The notes below the pieces were generated by a model. It searched no databases. It saw only the letters and a list, made by a program, of their open reading frames with translations, and was not told the origin of the DNA. A stretch of 34,963 bases of DNA from Gammaproteobacteria bacterium (GTDB lineage: Bacteria > Pseudomonadota > Gammaproteobacteria > Steroidobacterales > Steroidobacteraceae). The stretch spans positions 1-34,963 of the forward strand of contig PLAH01000048.1 of assembly GCA_003134045.1 (NCBI GenBank), in the 5' to 3' direction. The translations under genes were made by a program, and so were the position numbers. This document shows positions 24,375-32,299 of the stretch, one piece after another. Within the stretch, counting starts at the first letter, position 1; each line of letters begins with the position of its first letter.

Positions 24375-25685
24375 ATGGAAATGATTTGGTCTCTTGCCCT
24401 GTATGCGCTGCCGCTGGGACTGTTCATCGGTGCGTATTTGTTGCGGCAACGGCGAGTGCACGCCAGGCACAAGCGTGCGCACGAGGAGTCGATCGCCGCC
24501 GGCTTGACCGAGCCGGCCTCGTTGCACCCGCTCATCGACCCAGCCAAGTGCTTAGCCTGCGGTGCGTGCGTCAAAGCCTGCCCCGAGCAGCCGCATCACC
24601 AAGTATTGGGTCTGATCGGCGGCAAAGCGGTGCTGGTGGGGCCCACCGATTGCATCGGTCACGGAGCCTGCAAGACAGTCTGTCCGTTCGACGCCATCAC
24701 GCTGGTGCTGGGAACCGAGCGGCGCGGCGTCGATATCCCGCTGCTCAAACCGAATTTCGAATCGAATGTGCCGGGAATCTACGTCGCCGGCGAATTGGGC
24801 GGCATGGGGCTCATCAAGAACGCGCTCAGTCAGGGCCAGCAAGCCCTGGAGGCAATCGTCAAGGCAGGTGTGAAACGCAGCGGAGTCTTGGACGTTCTTA
24901 TCGTCGGCGCCGGGCCCGCCGGCTTGGCTGCGAGTTTGGCGGCGAAGAAGGCCGGCCTTAAGTATCAGACCATCGAACAGGACTCCCTGGGCGGCGCGGT
25001 ATTTCAATACCCGCGCGGCAAGCTGGTCATGACGGCGCCCGTAGAGTTGCCGCTGCTCGGCAAGGTCCACTTCCGGCACACCTCCAAGGAAGCGCTGCTG
25101 AAATTCTGGACCGATGCCTGCTCACAGCATCGCTTGGCAATTCGGTATCAGGAACGGGCCGACCGCATCGAATTGCACGACGGTGTATTTCAGGTGACCG
25201 CTGGGCCGAGCAAGTACACGGCATGCGCCGTATTGTTGGCCATCGGCCGACGCGGTACGCCACGCAAGCTGGGCGTGCCGGGAGAGGAGTTGCCCAAGGT
25301 GGTGTACCGGCTCATCGACCCTGAACAATACCGGGGCAGGCAGGTCATGGTGGTCGGCGGCGGCGACAGCGCACTCGAAGCCGCCGCCAGCATCGCGGAA
25401 CTGGGCGATGCCGAGGTGATCCTCTCGTACCGCGGCGAAGCGTTCCAGCGCGCCAAACAGCTCAATCGACAGCGCGTCACCGAGGCCAGCGCACGGGGCA
25501 AGCTACAGGTGCTGCTCAACTCGCAAGTACGCGAAATTCAGGATGCCCAAGTTGTGCTGCAACACGCAGCAAAAACGCTAAAGGTCGGCAACGATGCAGT
25601 GATCGTGAGCGCCGGCGGCATACTGCCGAATGACTTCCTGCGCTCGATCGGCATCCAGGTGGAAACCAAGTACGGCACCGCATGA
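24375..25685 (+). CDS. Membrane-anchored ferredoxin/FAD/NAD(P) oxidoreductase (YpdA-like)
   Basis: The 436-residue protein has an N-terminal membrane helix (residues 2-23). A two-cluster ferredoxin domain follows: CLACGACVKACP with Cys59/62/65/69, and CIGHGACKTVCP with Cys93, His96, Cys99, Cys103. Next is an FAD-binding Rossmann motif (VLIVGAGPAGLAAS, about 174) and an NAD(P) motif (VMVVGGGDSALEAA, about 325). The flavoprotein part resembles thioredoxin reductase and YpdA folds but lacks a redox CXXC. With the helix in the inner membrane, the rest should face the cytoplasm. Likely role: passing electrons from NAD(P)H through FAD and Fe-S to the membrane cytochrome b encoded divergently. It starts 231 bases from the cytochrome operon and overlaps the ankyrin gene by four bases. 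Confidence 0.87.
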   Translation: MEMIWSLALYALPLGLFIGAYLLRQRRVHARHKRAHEESIAAGLTEPASLHPLIDPAKCLACGACVKACPEQPHHQVLGLIGGKAVLVGPTDCIGHGACKTVCPFDAITLVLGTERRGVDIPLLKPNFESNVPGIYVAGELGGMGLIKNALSQGQQALEAIVKAGVKRSGVLDVLIVGAGPAGLAASLAAKKAGLKYQTIEQDSLGGAVFQYPRGKLVMTAPVELPLLGKVHFRHTSKEALLKFWTDACSQHRLAIRYQERADRIELHDGVFQVTAGPSKYTACAVLLAIGRRGTPRKLGVPGEELPKVVYRLIDPEQYRGRQVMVVGGGDSALEAAASIAELGDAEVILSYRGEAFQRAKQLNRQRVTEASARGKLQVLLNSQVREIQDAQVVLQHAAKTLKVGNDAVIVSAGGILPNDFLRSIGIQVETKYGTA

Positions 25686-27661
25686 AACATCGTGTGAAAA
25701 GACCGCGAACGGCATTTGCGGCGGCGGCCTTCTCGCTAGCGCTCGCCTCCCTGGCCGCGGGCGCAGCGGTGCGTGGCGCCGATCCCGTCGAGCCGGCGCG
25801 CGCCGCACTGCGAACTTTGCAATTCGGCAAAGCGCTGCAATTGCTCGATTCCCTGTCGCACCGTAACGCCGAGGCTCAGTACCTGCTGGGCCTCATGTAT
25901 CTGAACGGCGTCGGCGTGGCGCCGGACGCGCCGCGCGCGCGCCGGCTGCTTACAGCGGCCGCCGAACAAGGCCACGCCATCGCCGCCTATGTACTGGCCG
26001 GCGAGCTGGTGCGCGACACCGCCGCGCCCCCGGATTCTTCGAATCGCTGGCTGGAGCGTTCCGCACGACTCGGCTACGGGCGCGCCGCCGAGGTGCTGAA
26101 AAGCGGCCGGCCGCTGTATGCAGCGGATTTCGCCGGCGCTACCGATCCTGCGCTGCTGGCCGCCTGGGCGATCGAATGCGCGCGCAAGGACAACGCCAAC
26201 GAACTGAGGCGGCTTGGCAAACCGGCCGCCACGGTACGCGACGCGTTCGGCCGCGAGCCGCTGTCGTACGCTGCCGCCGCCGGCAGCCTGGCCGCGGCGG
26301 CGGCGCTGATTGACGCCGGTGCGGATCCGCGTGCCGTCGATTCCGTGGGAACCAGCGCGCTCATGCTGGCGGCCGAGCGGCCAGAGCCGGACATGGTCGA
26401 TCTTCTGCTGAACCATGGAGCCGATGTGCAGAGTATCGATGCCGACGGACGCTCTGCCCTATTTTATGCGGCACGGGCGAGTCGCACCAACACGCTGCGC
26501 AGCTTGTTGCAGGCGGGCGCCAAGCTCGATGGGCGTGATTCGCGCAACTACAACGCCCTCGACGCGGCGTTGGCCGTCGGCGCCGACACCACGGCCGAGG
26601 AACTGCGCGCCGCCGGCGCGCGGTCGACGCTCAACCTGACGGTGGCGCAGCGACAGAGCCGTAAATTCGATCTCGCACACCCGGGCGACGTGTACCGCGG
26701 ATGGCCGCCGCTGGCACTGGCTGTGGCGCGCAACGATGCGCCGAGTGTGCAGCAGTTGCTCGATGCGGGCGCGGACGTGAAATTGCCGGTGCCGCAAGGC
26801 GATCCACTGCTCGTGGTAGCGGCCGACGCGGGTGCGTTGCCCTGCATCCGCATCCTGATCCTGCATGGCGCGGATGCCGCTGCCCCGGATCATGCTGGGC
26901 ACGGCGTACTGTGGCTCGCCGCAGTCCGCGGCGGTGGGCCGCTCATCAGTGCGCTGCTCGATGCGGGCATCAAGCCCGATACGCACACGAGAGACGAAGA
27001 GCCGCCGCTGCTCGCGGCGGTACGCGCCGGGCACGACGACATTGCCGCCGTATTGATCGACGCAGGGGCGGCCGTGGATGGCGTCGACGCGCTTGGCCGC
27101 ACGCCGTTGATGCTGGCGAGCGCCGGCAATCACCCGATGCTGGTCGAGGCGTTGCTGCATCAGCATGCGCGCGTCGACCCGAAGGACCGCCTCGGGCGCA
27201 CCGCCGTGTGGTACGCATCGCAGGCCGGCTCGGCCGCCGTCACGACGCTGCTGGCCGCGGGTGCAGACGTGACGACGCACGATTTGGCGGGCTTGACCGT
27301 ACTGCATGCGGCCGCCCTGCAGGGCGACGCGCAGGTGCTCGAGCCGCTGTTCAAGGCGCATGCCGCGATCAATGCTCGCAGCCGCAGCGGCGACAGCCCG
27401 TTGACGGTGGCGGCCGCTGCCGGACATACCGAGGTGGTGCGCGCCCTGTTGGCGCGTTCGCCGGACCTCGATATTCAAAACGGCGGCGGCGACACGGCCT
27501 TGATAGCCGCAAGCCGCAACGGCTTCAACGATATTTGCCGTCTATTGGTTTCGGCCGGCGCCAACCGGGCCCTGCGCAACCGCGACGGTACTTCGGCGGC
27601 GGACGCCGCGGCAAGCCGTGGATTCACGGCGCTCGCCCAAGATATTTCGAGGAAGACATGA
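25682..27661 (+). CDS. Exported Sel1/ankyrin-repeat protein
   Basis: The 659-residue protein has a signal peptide (hydrophobic residues 12-30, ending near GAAVRGAD) and a Sel1-like unit (AEAQYLLGLMYLNGVGVAPD..RARRLLTAAAEQGH). From about residue 180 to the end it is a long series of roughly 33-residue ankyrin repeats with the GADV...G.TAL..AA pattern. Ankyrin and Sel1 repeats bind proteins, so it may be a periplasmic scaffold. It overlaps the flavoprotein gene (ATGA) and is followed by two further exported proteins. No enzymatic motif is seen. Its tie to electron transfer rests only on the operon. Confidence 0.85.
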   Translation: MKHRVKRPRTAFAAAAFSLALASLAAGAAVRGADPVEPARAALRTLQFGKALQLLDSLSHRNAEAQYLLGLMYLNGVGVAPDAPRARRLLTAAAEQGHAIAAYVLAGELVRDTAAPPDSSNRWLERSARLGYGRAAEVLKSGRPLYAADFAGATDPALLAAWAIECARKDNANELRRLGKPAATVRDAFGREPLSYAAAAGSLAAAAALIDAGADPRAVDSVGTSALMLAAERPEPDMVDLLLNHGADVQSIDADGRSALFYAARASRTNTLRSLLQAGAKLDGRDSRNYNALDAALAVGADTTAEELRAAGARSTLNLTVAQRQSRKFDLAHPGDVYRGWPPLALAVARNDAPSVQQLLDAGADVKLPVPQGDPLLVVAADAGALPCIRILILHGADAAAPDHAGHGVLWLAAVRGGGPLISALLDAGIKPDTHTRDEEPPLLAAVRAGHDDIAAVLIDAGAAVDGVDALGRTPLMLASAGNHPMLVEALLHQHARVDPKDRLGRTAVWYASQAGSAAVTTLLAAGADVTTHDLAGLTVLHAAALQGDAQVLEPLFKAHAAINARSRSGDSPLTVAAAAGHTEVVRALLARSPDLDIQNGGGDTALIAASRNGFNDICRLLVSAGANRALRNRDGTSAADAAASRGFTALAQDISRKT

Positions 27662-27707
27662 CGTGCCTGCGATGCCGAGCGCTCGCCAAAGATTAGCCGC
27701 GGTTGTC

Positions 27708-28178
27708 ATGAACTTGGCCACCTTCAGAGTCGCGGCGTGGCGCCCCTGCATCGGCCTGTCGATGTTGTGGGCGTTGCAAGCTCACGCCGCTCTCGGCGGC
27801 GGCGATTCCAGCATTCGGGCGGATCAGTCCGAATTGCATGGCGTGCTCACGATTACCCCGCGCCGCAACTACGAACTGCGCGAAATCACCAACGAATCTG
27901 GGATGGTCGTGCGCGAGTTTGTCAATCGCTCGGGCCTCGTGTTCGCGCTCGCTTGGTCCGGTCCGGCAATGCCGAACCTGCGGCAATTGCTCGGCGCACA
28001 CTATGAAGCTTACGCGCAATCGTTGGCGCGCCTATCACGCCCGGGTCTCCACCGCAGCGTGCGTGTCGAGACGCCGCATCTGGTGGTGGAGAATGCCGGT
28101 CACCTTCGCGCCTACGCGGGCTACGGTTTGCTCACCGATCTGCTGCCGGCCGGCATGTCGCCGACAGAGGTGCGCTAG
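27708..28178 (+). CDS. DUF2844 family exported protein
   Basis: The 156-residue protein has a signal peptide (WRPCIGLSMLWALQAHA) and then matches the DUF2844 pattern: ALGGGDSSIRADQ, YELREITNESGMVVREFVN, GLVFALAWSGPAMPNLRQLLG. The function of the family is unknown. It is often found next to DUF3443 genes, as here, with three bases between. I start at ATG 27708; an ATG at 27672 would add 12 residues, and neither has a good ribosome binding site. It lies 46 bases after the ankyrin gene and is probably part of the same operon. Confidence 0.82.
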   Translation: MNLATFRVAAWRPCIGLSMLWALQAHAALGGGDSSIRADQSELHGVLTITPRRNYELREITNESGMVVREFVNRSGLVFALAWSGPAMPNLRQLLGAHYEAYAQSLARLSRPGLHRSVRVETPHLVVENAGHLRAYAGYGLLTDLLPAGMSPTEVR

Positions 28179-28181
28179 AGC

Positions 28182-29411
28182 ATGAACACTGTTTATCGGC
28201 TCGCAGCGCTCTTACTCGCGAGCTTGGTCGCCGGCTGCTTCGGCGGCAATGGAACGGGCACTCTACCTGCGGCGCCAGCGCCCACTGCGAATGTCGTCAC
28301 GGTAACGGTCGATTCGGGTCCGGAGGCGGCCAGCGGCCAAATCAATCATGCCTATGTAACCGTCAAGGTGTGCGTCCCCTCGAGCCAGACCTGCGCCAGC
28401 ATCGATCACGTTCTGCTCGACACCGGTTCGAACGGATTGCGCCTGGTCGGGTCGGTGCTTGCATCACAGTCCCTCACGTTGCCCAATGAAACTGATGAGC
28501 AGGGACAAACCATCGAGGAGTGCGTCAGTTTCACCGGCGGTCAAACCTGGGGCGCGATTGCAACCGCGGATGTTTACCTCGCTGGCGAGAAAGCTGTGAA
28601 AATCCCGGTACAAGTGCTGGACGACACCAACGCGGGCGCGCCGCCGCCGGCCGCTTGCGGCGCGAACGGCACGCTCATCGATACGGTGGCGGGCTTCGGT
28701 GCCAATGGAGTTCTCGGGGTCGGGGTATTTGCACAGGATTGCGGCGAAGCGTGCGTTTCCCCGGCCACGCCGCTGCCCGTATATTATGGCTGCAGCGCGG
28801 CGGGTACCTGCAGCGCCGAAAATGCGGCCTTGGCGCAGCAGGTCGCCAACGTCGTGGCGCAGTTTGCCGCTGACAATAATGGCGTCATCATCAACCTGCC
28901 GAACCTGGTGAATGCCAACGGCGATGCCAGCGTACAAGGTGAGCTGATTTTCGGCCTCTCGACGCAAGCCGACAACATGCTGCCGGTATCCGGGTTGACC
29001 GTGCTCGGCGCCGACGCGAAAGGCAATTTCACGGCAACCTACAATGGCGCTGCCACTGCGCTGCCGGCGTTCATTGACTCCGGCACGGATGCCTACGCGT
29101 TCAATGATTCGAGCATCGCCACGTGTTCGACCGGCGCCTTCGTCGGCTATTACTGTCCGGCAGTGGCGCCGGCGACGGCGTTCACGGTGAACACCGGGGT
29201 CGGCATGTACACCGCTTCCAACACGGTGAATTTCGCTATCGCCGATCCCAACACCTTCGTGGTCGGCGCCGCCGCCTTCACGGATCTCGCCGGTGGCGGC
29301 GGCTCAACCACCTTCACCTGGGGTATGCCTTTTTTTTACGGGCGGCAGGTTTATTTCGGCATCGATCAGCGCGTCAGCGGAGCTTACACCGGCCCCTTCT
29401 ACGCGTATTAG
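28182..29411 (+). CDS. DUF3443 family lipoprotein with pepsin-like motifs
   Basis: The 409-residue protein has a lipoprotein signal with Cys19 (LVAGC), then the DUF3443 pattern: NVVTVTVDSGP, HAYVTVKVCVPSSQTC, HVLLDTGSNGLRLVG. The DTGSNGLRL segment (about residue 80) and FIDSGTDAYAF (about 299) look like the two active-site loops of a pepsin-type aspartic protease, placed about 220 residues apart as in bilobed enzymes. Protease activity is not shown for this family to my knowledge. It is the last gene of the plus-strand set and pairs with the DUF2844 gene. It contains many Cys residues, which may form disulfides. Confidence 0.83.
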   Translation: MNTVYRLAALLLASLVAGCFGGNGTGTLPAAPAPTANVVTVTVDSGPEAASGQINHAYVTVKVCVPSSQTCASIDHVLLDTGSNGLRLVGSVLASQSLTLPNETDEQGQTIEECVSFTGGQTWGAIATADVYLAGEKAVKIPVQVLDDTNAGAPPPAACGANGTLIDTVAGFGANGVLGVGVFAQDCGEACVSPATPLPVYYGCSAAGTCSAENAALAQQVANVVAQFAADNNGVIINLPNLVNANGDASVQGELIFGLSTQADNMLPVSGLTVLGADAKGNFTATYNGAATALPAFIDSGTDAYAFNDSSIATCSTGAFVGYYCPAVAPATAFTVNTGVGMYTASNTVNFAIADPNTFVVGAAAFTDLAGGGGSTTFTWGMPFFYGRQVYFGIDQRVSGAYTGPFYAY

Positions 29412-29694
29412 CATGCGACGGCCATGGGACCATGTAGGGGCACCCGGTCCGGGCGCCGGCCATACCGTAGGTTTCGCGCCCCGTGTGACGGGTTCCCACA
29501 GTGCGGACCTATCATTTCAAAATCGGCGTTTGTGATAGGATAGCCGCCCGGTTGGGAACGATCAGTGCCGATGGAGCCACGCTCCAGTGCCAAATCTAGT
29601 ACTAAATCCGGGGGATTGAGGGGATTTCAGGGGATATCCTTTCTGGGAAAATCGGCAACTCGTTGATTCTTCGAGCGGCTCTTGCGGGTTCGAC
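29412..29694. other. Intergenic region without a recognisable gene
   Basis: After the DUF3443 gene I see no convincing reading frame. A GC-rich hairpin near 29438-29456 lacks a T-tract and is a weak terminator candidate. A G-rich stretch near 29608-29636 precedes repeat copy C. Confidence 0.5.
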
Positions 29695-29820
29695 AAAATC
29701 GCCGAAGGCGATTTTGGACGTCACAGCGTAGCTGCGACGGTCCGGAGCGAAGCGGAGGACGAGCGGCGAAGCCGCGAGTAATCCTCCCTCTCCGCCACAT
29801 GGCAGGTAAATTTCGTCGGT
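29695..29820 (+). repeat. tRNA-Ser tail repeat, copy C, with G-N-A triloop hairpins
   Basis: Hairpins run in series: a perfect 9-bp stem with loop GAA (29695-29715), CAGC-GTA-GCTG (29724-29734), GCGAAGC (29747-29753) and GCGGC-GAA-GCCGC (29763-29775). Then comes the tRNA-Ser tail with one C missing (29780-29797), followed by CATGGCAGGTAAATTTCGTC. It is closest to copy B, 23.7 kb away, and lies about 155 bases before tRNA-Arg. Confidence 0.78.
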
Positions 29821-29953
29821 TTGGATCAATCGGATTCGATAAGAAGATCAGGAGCTTAGCAGGAGAGGATTTTCCGCACCGGACGCGGAGTGACCAGGGA
29901 GTGACCGAGCGCTATGCGGCCGGTCGATGGCGAAATTGCTACAATCAGAATAT

Positions 29954-30030
29954 GCGCCCGTAGCTCAGCTGGATAGAGCGCCTGGCTACGAACCAGGAGG
30001 TCGGGGATTCGAATTCCTCCGGGCGCACCA
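29954..30030 (+). tRNA. tRNA-Arg(ACG)
   Basis: The 77-base gene has acceptor stem GCGCCCG pairing with CGGGCGC, discriminator A and an encoded CCA. The anticodon stem CCTGG/CCAGG closes loop CTACGAA with anticodon ACG (29988-29990), and the T arm carries GATTCGAATTC. The ACG anticodon is normally edited to ICG and reads CGU, CGC and CGA. TACAAT at 29940-29945 could be a -10 box, without a clear -35. In E. coli this tRNA (argV) follows serV directly. Here an integrase remnant begins 40 bases after its 3' end, as usual for tRNA-targeting elements. Confidence 0.97.
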
Positions 30031-30069
30031 CAATTGCTTCGTCAAATCAGTCATTTAGCGTGCCTGACC

Positions 30070-30921
30070 TCAGCCCGTTTTGCGCCGAAGCCAGGTGGTT
30101 GCGGGAGATTTGCGGGTCTCGGTGTCGCACACGCGTTCCGCGGCCTCGATCAAGCTCGTCAGTTCCGCCTGGGAGTAGTGCGTCGTGATCCGACCACTTC
30201 GATGCCCGAGCAGGTCCTGACGGTCCTCGAACGTCACGTCTGCCGCCCGCAGTCGGCGACCGAACGTGTGTTTCAGACCGTGGACGCGAATCTTTCTGAA
30301 CCCCGCTGGCGCCGCTTCCCCGTGCTTTTGAGCCCAAGCGTCCGCGGCACGCTCCCGCGCCGCTTTCCAGGCCGTGTTGTAGATCTTGGTCAGCGGTCGC
30401 GCCGCGGCGTCCTTGCCTGGTATGCGCACGAAGACGTACACGGGATGCAGGCCTCGCAAACTCTCCACGACTGACTTCGCGACCCGGTTGAGCACGACGA
30501 GTCGTTCCTCGCCGTTTTTGATGCGCTCGCCCGGGATGACGAAAACCGACGTGTCGAGTTCCGGCACCTTCACCTCATACTCCCACTTGAGTCCGCAAAC
30601 TTCCTGCTCCCGTAGCCCCGTATTCACCTTGAACAACACCATCCGCGCCAAGTGGTCCGGCAACTCTTGGAACAGGAGCGCCTGTTCCTCCCGGGTCAAG
30701 GGGTAAGGCGGTCGGGCACCCTTGACGGGAAACAGCTTGATCTTCGGCGCCGTTTCCAGCCACGTCATGCCCTGTTCGTCCATCCACTCGGAGGAGGCGA
30801 GATTCAGGACCCTGCGCACGACCGCGAGCGCCGCGTTCAAGGTCTTAGTCTTGACTCCATCCCGCCGCCGCTGCGCTGACCCTGCGATTCGTCCGAATCT
30901 AGACATGCGCGGCGCTCTCAC
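30070..30921 (-). pseudogene. Tyrosine recombinase (integrase), N-terminal half missing
   Basis: From about 30861 down to 30070 the translation is a good tyrosine integrase: DGVKTKTLNAALAVVRRVLNLA, the catalytic Arg in NTGLREQEVCGL, HGLKHTFGRRL (box II), LLGHRSGRITTHYS with the active Tyr. About 265 matching residues remain. Upstream of DGVKTKT the sequence (APRMSRFGRIAGSAQ) is not the family's arm-binding/SAM-like N-terminal domain, which is absent, so the gene is cut and probably dead. Box II has Lys where Arg is usual; I believe this is common in this subfamily. The gene points at tRNA-Arg with 40 bases between, the normal place for an integrase that used that tRNA as its site. Confidence 0.75.
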
Positions 30922-31150
30922 GATGACGTTGGGATTCGCGGCGGGATTCGCCGGTTGCGTTCTGGCGCCCTACGGGACTCGGGATGAGCAAGCGAAGCTC
31001 AATGCGGTCTCGCCGGCGTTTGAACCGCGAATCGAGGCACGCCAGATACCTGAGATGCCAGCGGTCGCCACCTGCGGCGCTGCGCTCGCCGGGAAGCACG
31101 CGCAGCCGATTACCTACGTGCGTATCACCCAGCGAAACGTTACATTCTGA
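30905..31150 (+). pseudogene. N-terminal fragment of a TolC-family efflux lipoprotein
   Basis: An 81-residue frame begins with a lipoprotein-like signal (MTLGFAAGFAGC). It continues VLAPYGTRDEQAKLNAVSPAFEPR.....IPEMPAVAT, the pattern at the start of CusC/CzcC-type outer-membrane efflux proteins. It then loses similarity and stops, where the family continues for about 400 residues. It abuts the truncated 5' end of the integrase, so one deletion or insertion event may have broken both. It is an unlikely functional gene. Confidence 0.5.
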
Positions 31151-31447
31151 GCACCGGGCACTCCGCGAGAAGGCTAATTCACGAAACACGCCGGTGACCA
31201 ATATCGGTATTGCCAGCCCGATTATTCTGGCCGCGACACGCTGTGGCAGGTTTTCACATGAATCTCGCAGGCGGACCATTCACACTTAATCTAGATACAA
31301 TGATATAAATATAATGGAGGCACGTGTAAGTGTAGTTGGTGCTCCTTAGCGGCATCGTTTGAACTTTTAGTCGGGTCTAATTGGCGAGGTGGTTCACGCA
31401 ATGGCGAACTCACAACGTACAGGCTGGCGGTCGCTCAGAGGCGCGCG
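31151..31447. other. Intergenic region with AT-rich promoter-like segment
   Basis: No gene is seen. The stretch 31284-31316 is unusually AT-rich and contains a perfect TATAAT (31310-31315), without a clear -35 box. It could drive the alpha/beta hydrolase gene 130 bases downstream. Confidence 0.35.
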
Positions 31448-32230
31448 TTGAAGCACCAAGCACAGCTTTTGTGTCTGACGCTGTGGCTCGCTTGTATTCC
31501 CGCTCCATGGACGCATGCCGTGGTGCGGCGTACCGAGTGGAGCCGAGTAACGATCCATGGCCACAGAATCGTCTACGCCGTGCGGGGCAGGGGCCCGACT
31601 TTGCTCCTGTTGCATGGAGGCGGAGACTCGGGTGAGCACTCCTTTGAACGTCAATTCGATGAGTTCTCGGAACATCATCATATCGTCGCACCCGACCAAG
31701 TCGGTCAGGGACGCACACCCGATGTGCCCGGGGCACTGAGCTATACGGCGATGATGGAGGATACGGCTGCATTGCTGCAGCATCTACGGTTCAGACATGT
31801 CGATGTGGTGGGATTCAGCGATGGAGGAATTTTGGCGCTGATGCTCGCCTTGCGCCATCCTGAGCTGGTACGGCGAGTAGTCATCAGCGGCGTCAATATC
31901 GCGCCCGATGGGCTGGATCCGGAGGACTTGGAGGAACTTAGGGCTTCTCAGACGCCTAACCCGAAAACGATCGATGAAAAGTTAACGCACCTGTGGCTTA
32001 CGTCCCCCACAACGACGGAGCTGAGTCTAGCCTTACTCCGACAAATCGTTCAGCCGGTGCTGGTTATCTCCGGCGACCGTGATGACATCACGCTCGAACA
32101 TACACTCAAGATTTTTCATGCGCTACCCGACGCCGAGCTTTGCGTATTACCCGGTACGGATCACGGGACGTTTTCCGGCCGACCCGGATGGTTGAATCCG
32201 ATCATCAGCGCTTTTCTCGATCGCGCTTAG
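31448..32230 (+). CDS. Exported alpha/beta-fold hydrolase
   Basis: The 260-residue protein has a signal peptide (LLCLTLWLACIPAPWTHA) and a compact alpha/beta hydrolase domain: oxyanion-hole segment LLLLHGGGDSG, nucleophile elbow GFSDGG (Ser about 123), Asp in VISGDRDD and His in GTDHGTF. Such enzymes hydrolyse esters, lactones or similar bonds; the substrate is unknown. The start is TTG at 31448, with GAGG six bases before, chosen because it gives a complete signal peptide. It lies alone on the plus strand and faces the TPR gene convergently. Confidence 0.82.
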   Translation: MKHQAQLLCLTLWLACIPAPWTHAVVRRTEWSRVTIHGHRIVYAVRGRGPTLLLLHGGGDSGEHSFERQFDEFSEHHHIVAPDQVGQGRTPDVPGALSYTAMMEDTAALLQHLRFRHVDVVGFSDGGILALMLALRHPELVRRVVISGVNIAPDGLDPEDLEELRASQTPNPKTIDEKLTHLWLTSPTTTELSLALLRQIVQPVLVISGDRDDITLEHTLKIFHALPDAELCVLPGTDHGTFSGRPGWLNPIISAFLDRA

Positions 32231-32299
32231 CCACGGAATGCACACCGAAAGGCTGAGCCTGCTCACAGCAAAAACGGATGGGGAGGCCTAGTCGTCACG

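Larger units (their letters stand above)
5771..29953. mobile_element. Putative genomic island between tRNA-Ser(GCT) and tRNA-Arg(ACG)
   Basis: This 24-kb segment separates two tRNAs that are neighbours in the E. coli csrA-serV-argV region. Its ends carry copies of the tRNA-Ser 3' end: two near the left border and one near 29.8 kb. Inside are a metabolic gene group and a multiheme electron-transfer locus, with truncated genes at 6090-6264 and 12991-13383. No intact integrase or transposase was found inside. The exact borders and the insertion mechanism are inference; an alternative is that this lineage rearranged or duplicated the tRNA region. Confidence 0.55.

Noticed and set aside
29438..29456. 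GC-rich hairpin after the DUF3443 gene as a terminator
   Set aside because: The stem is imperfect and no T-tract follows.
30270..30285. Lys in place of Arg in integrase box II (HGLK) as evidence of inactivation
   Set aside because: To my knowledge HxLK occurs throughout this integrase subfamily; the missing N-terminal domain is the better evidence.
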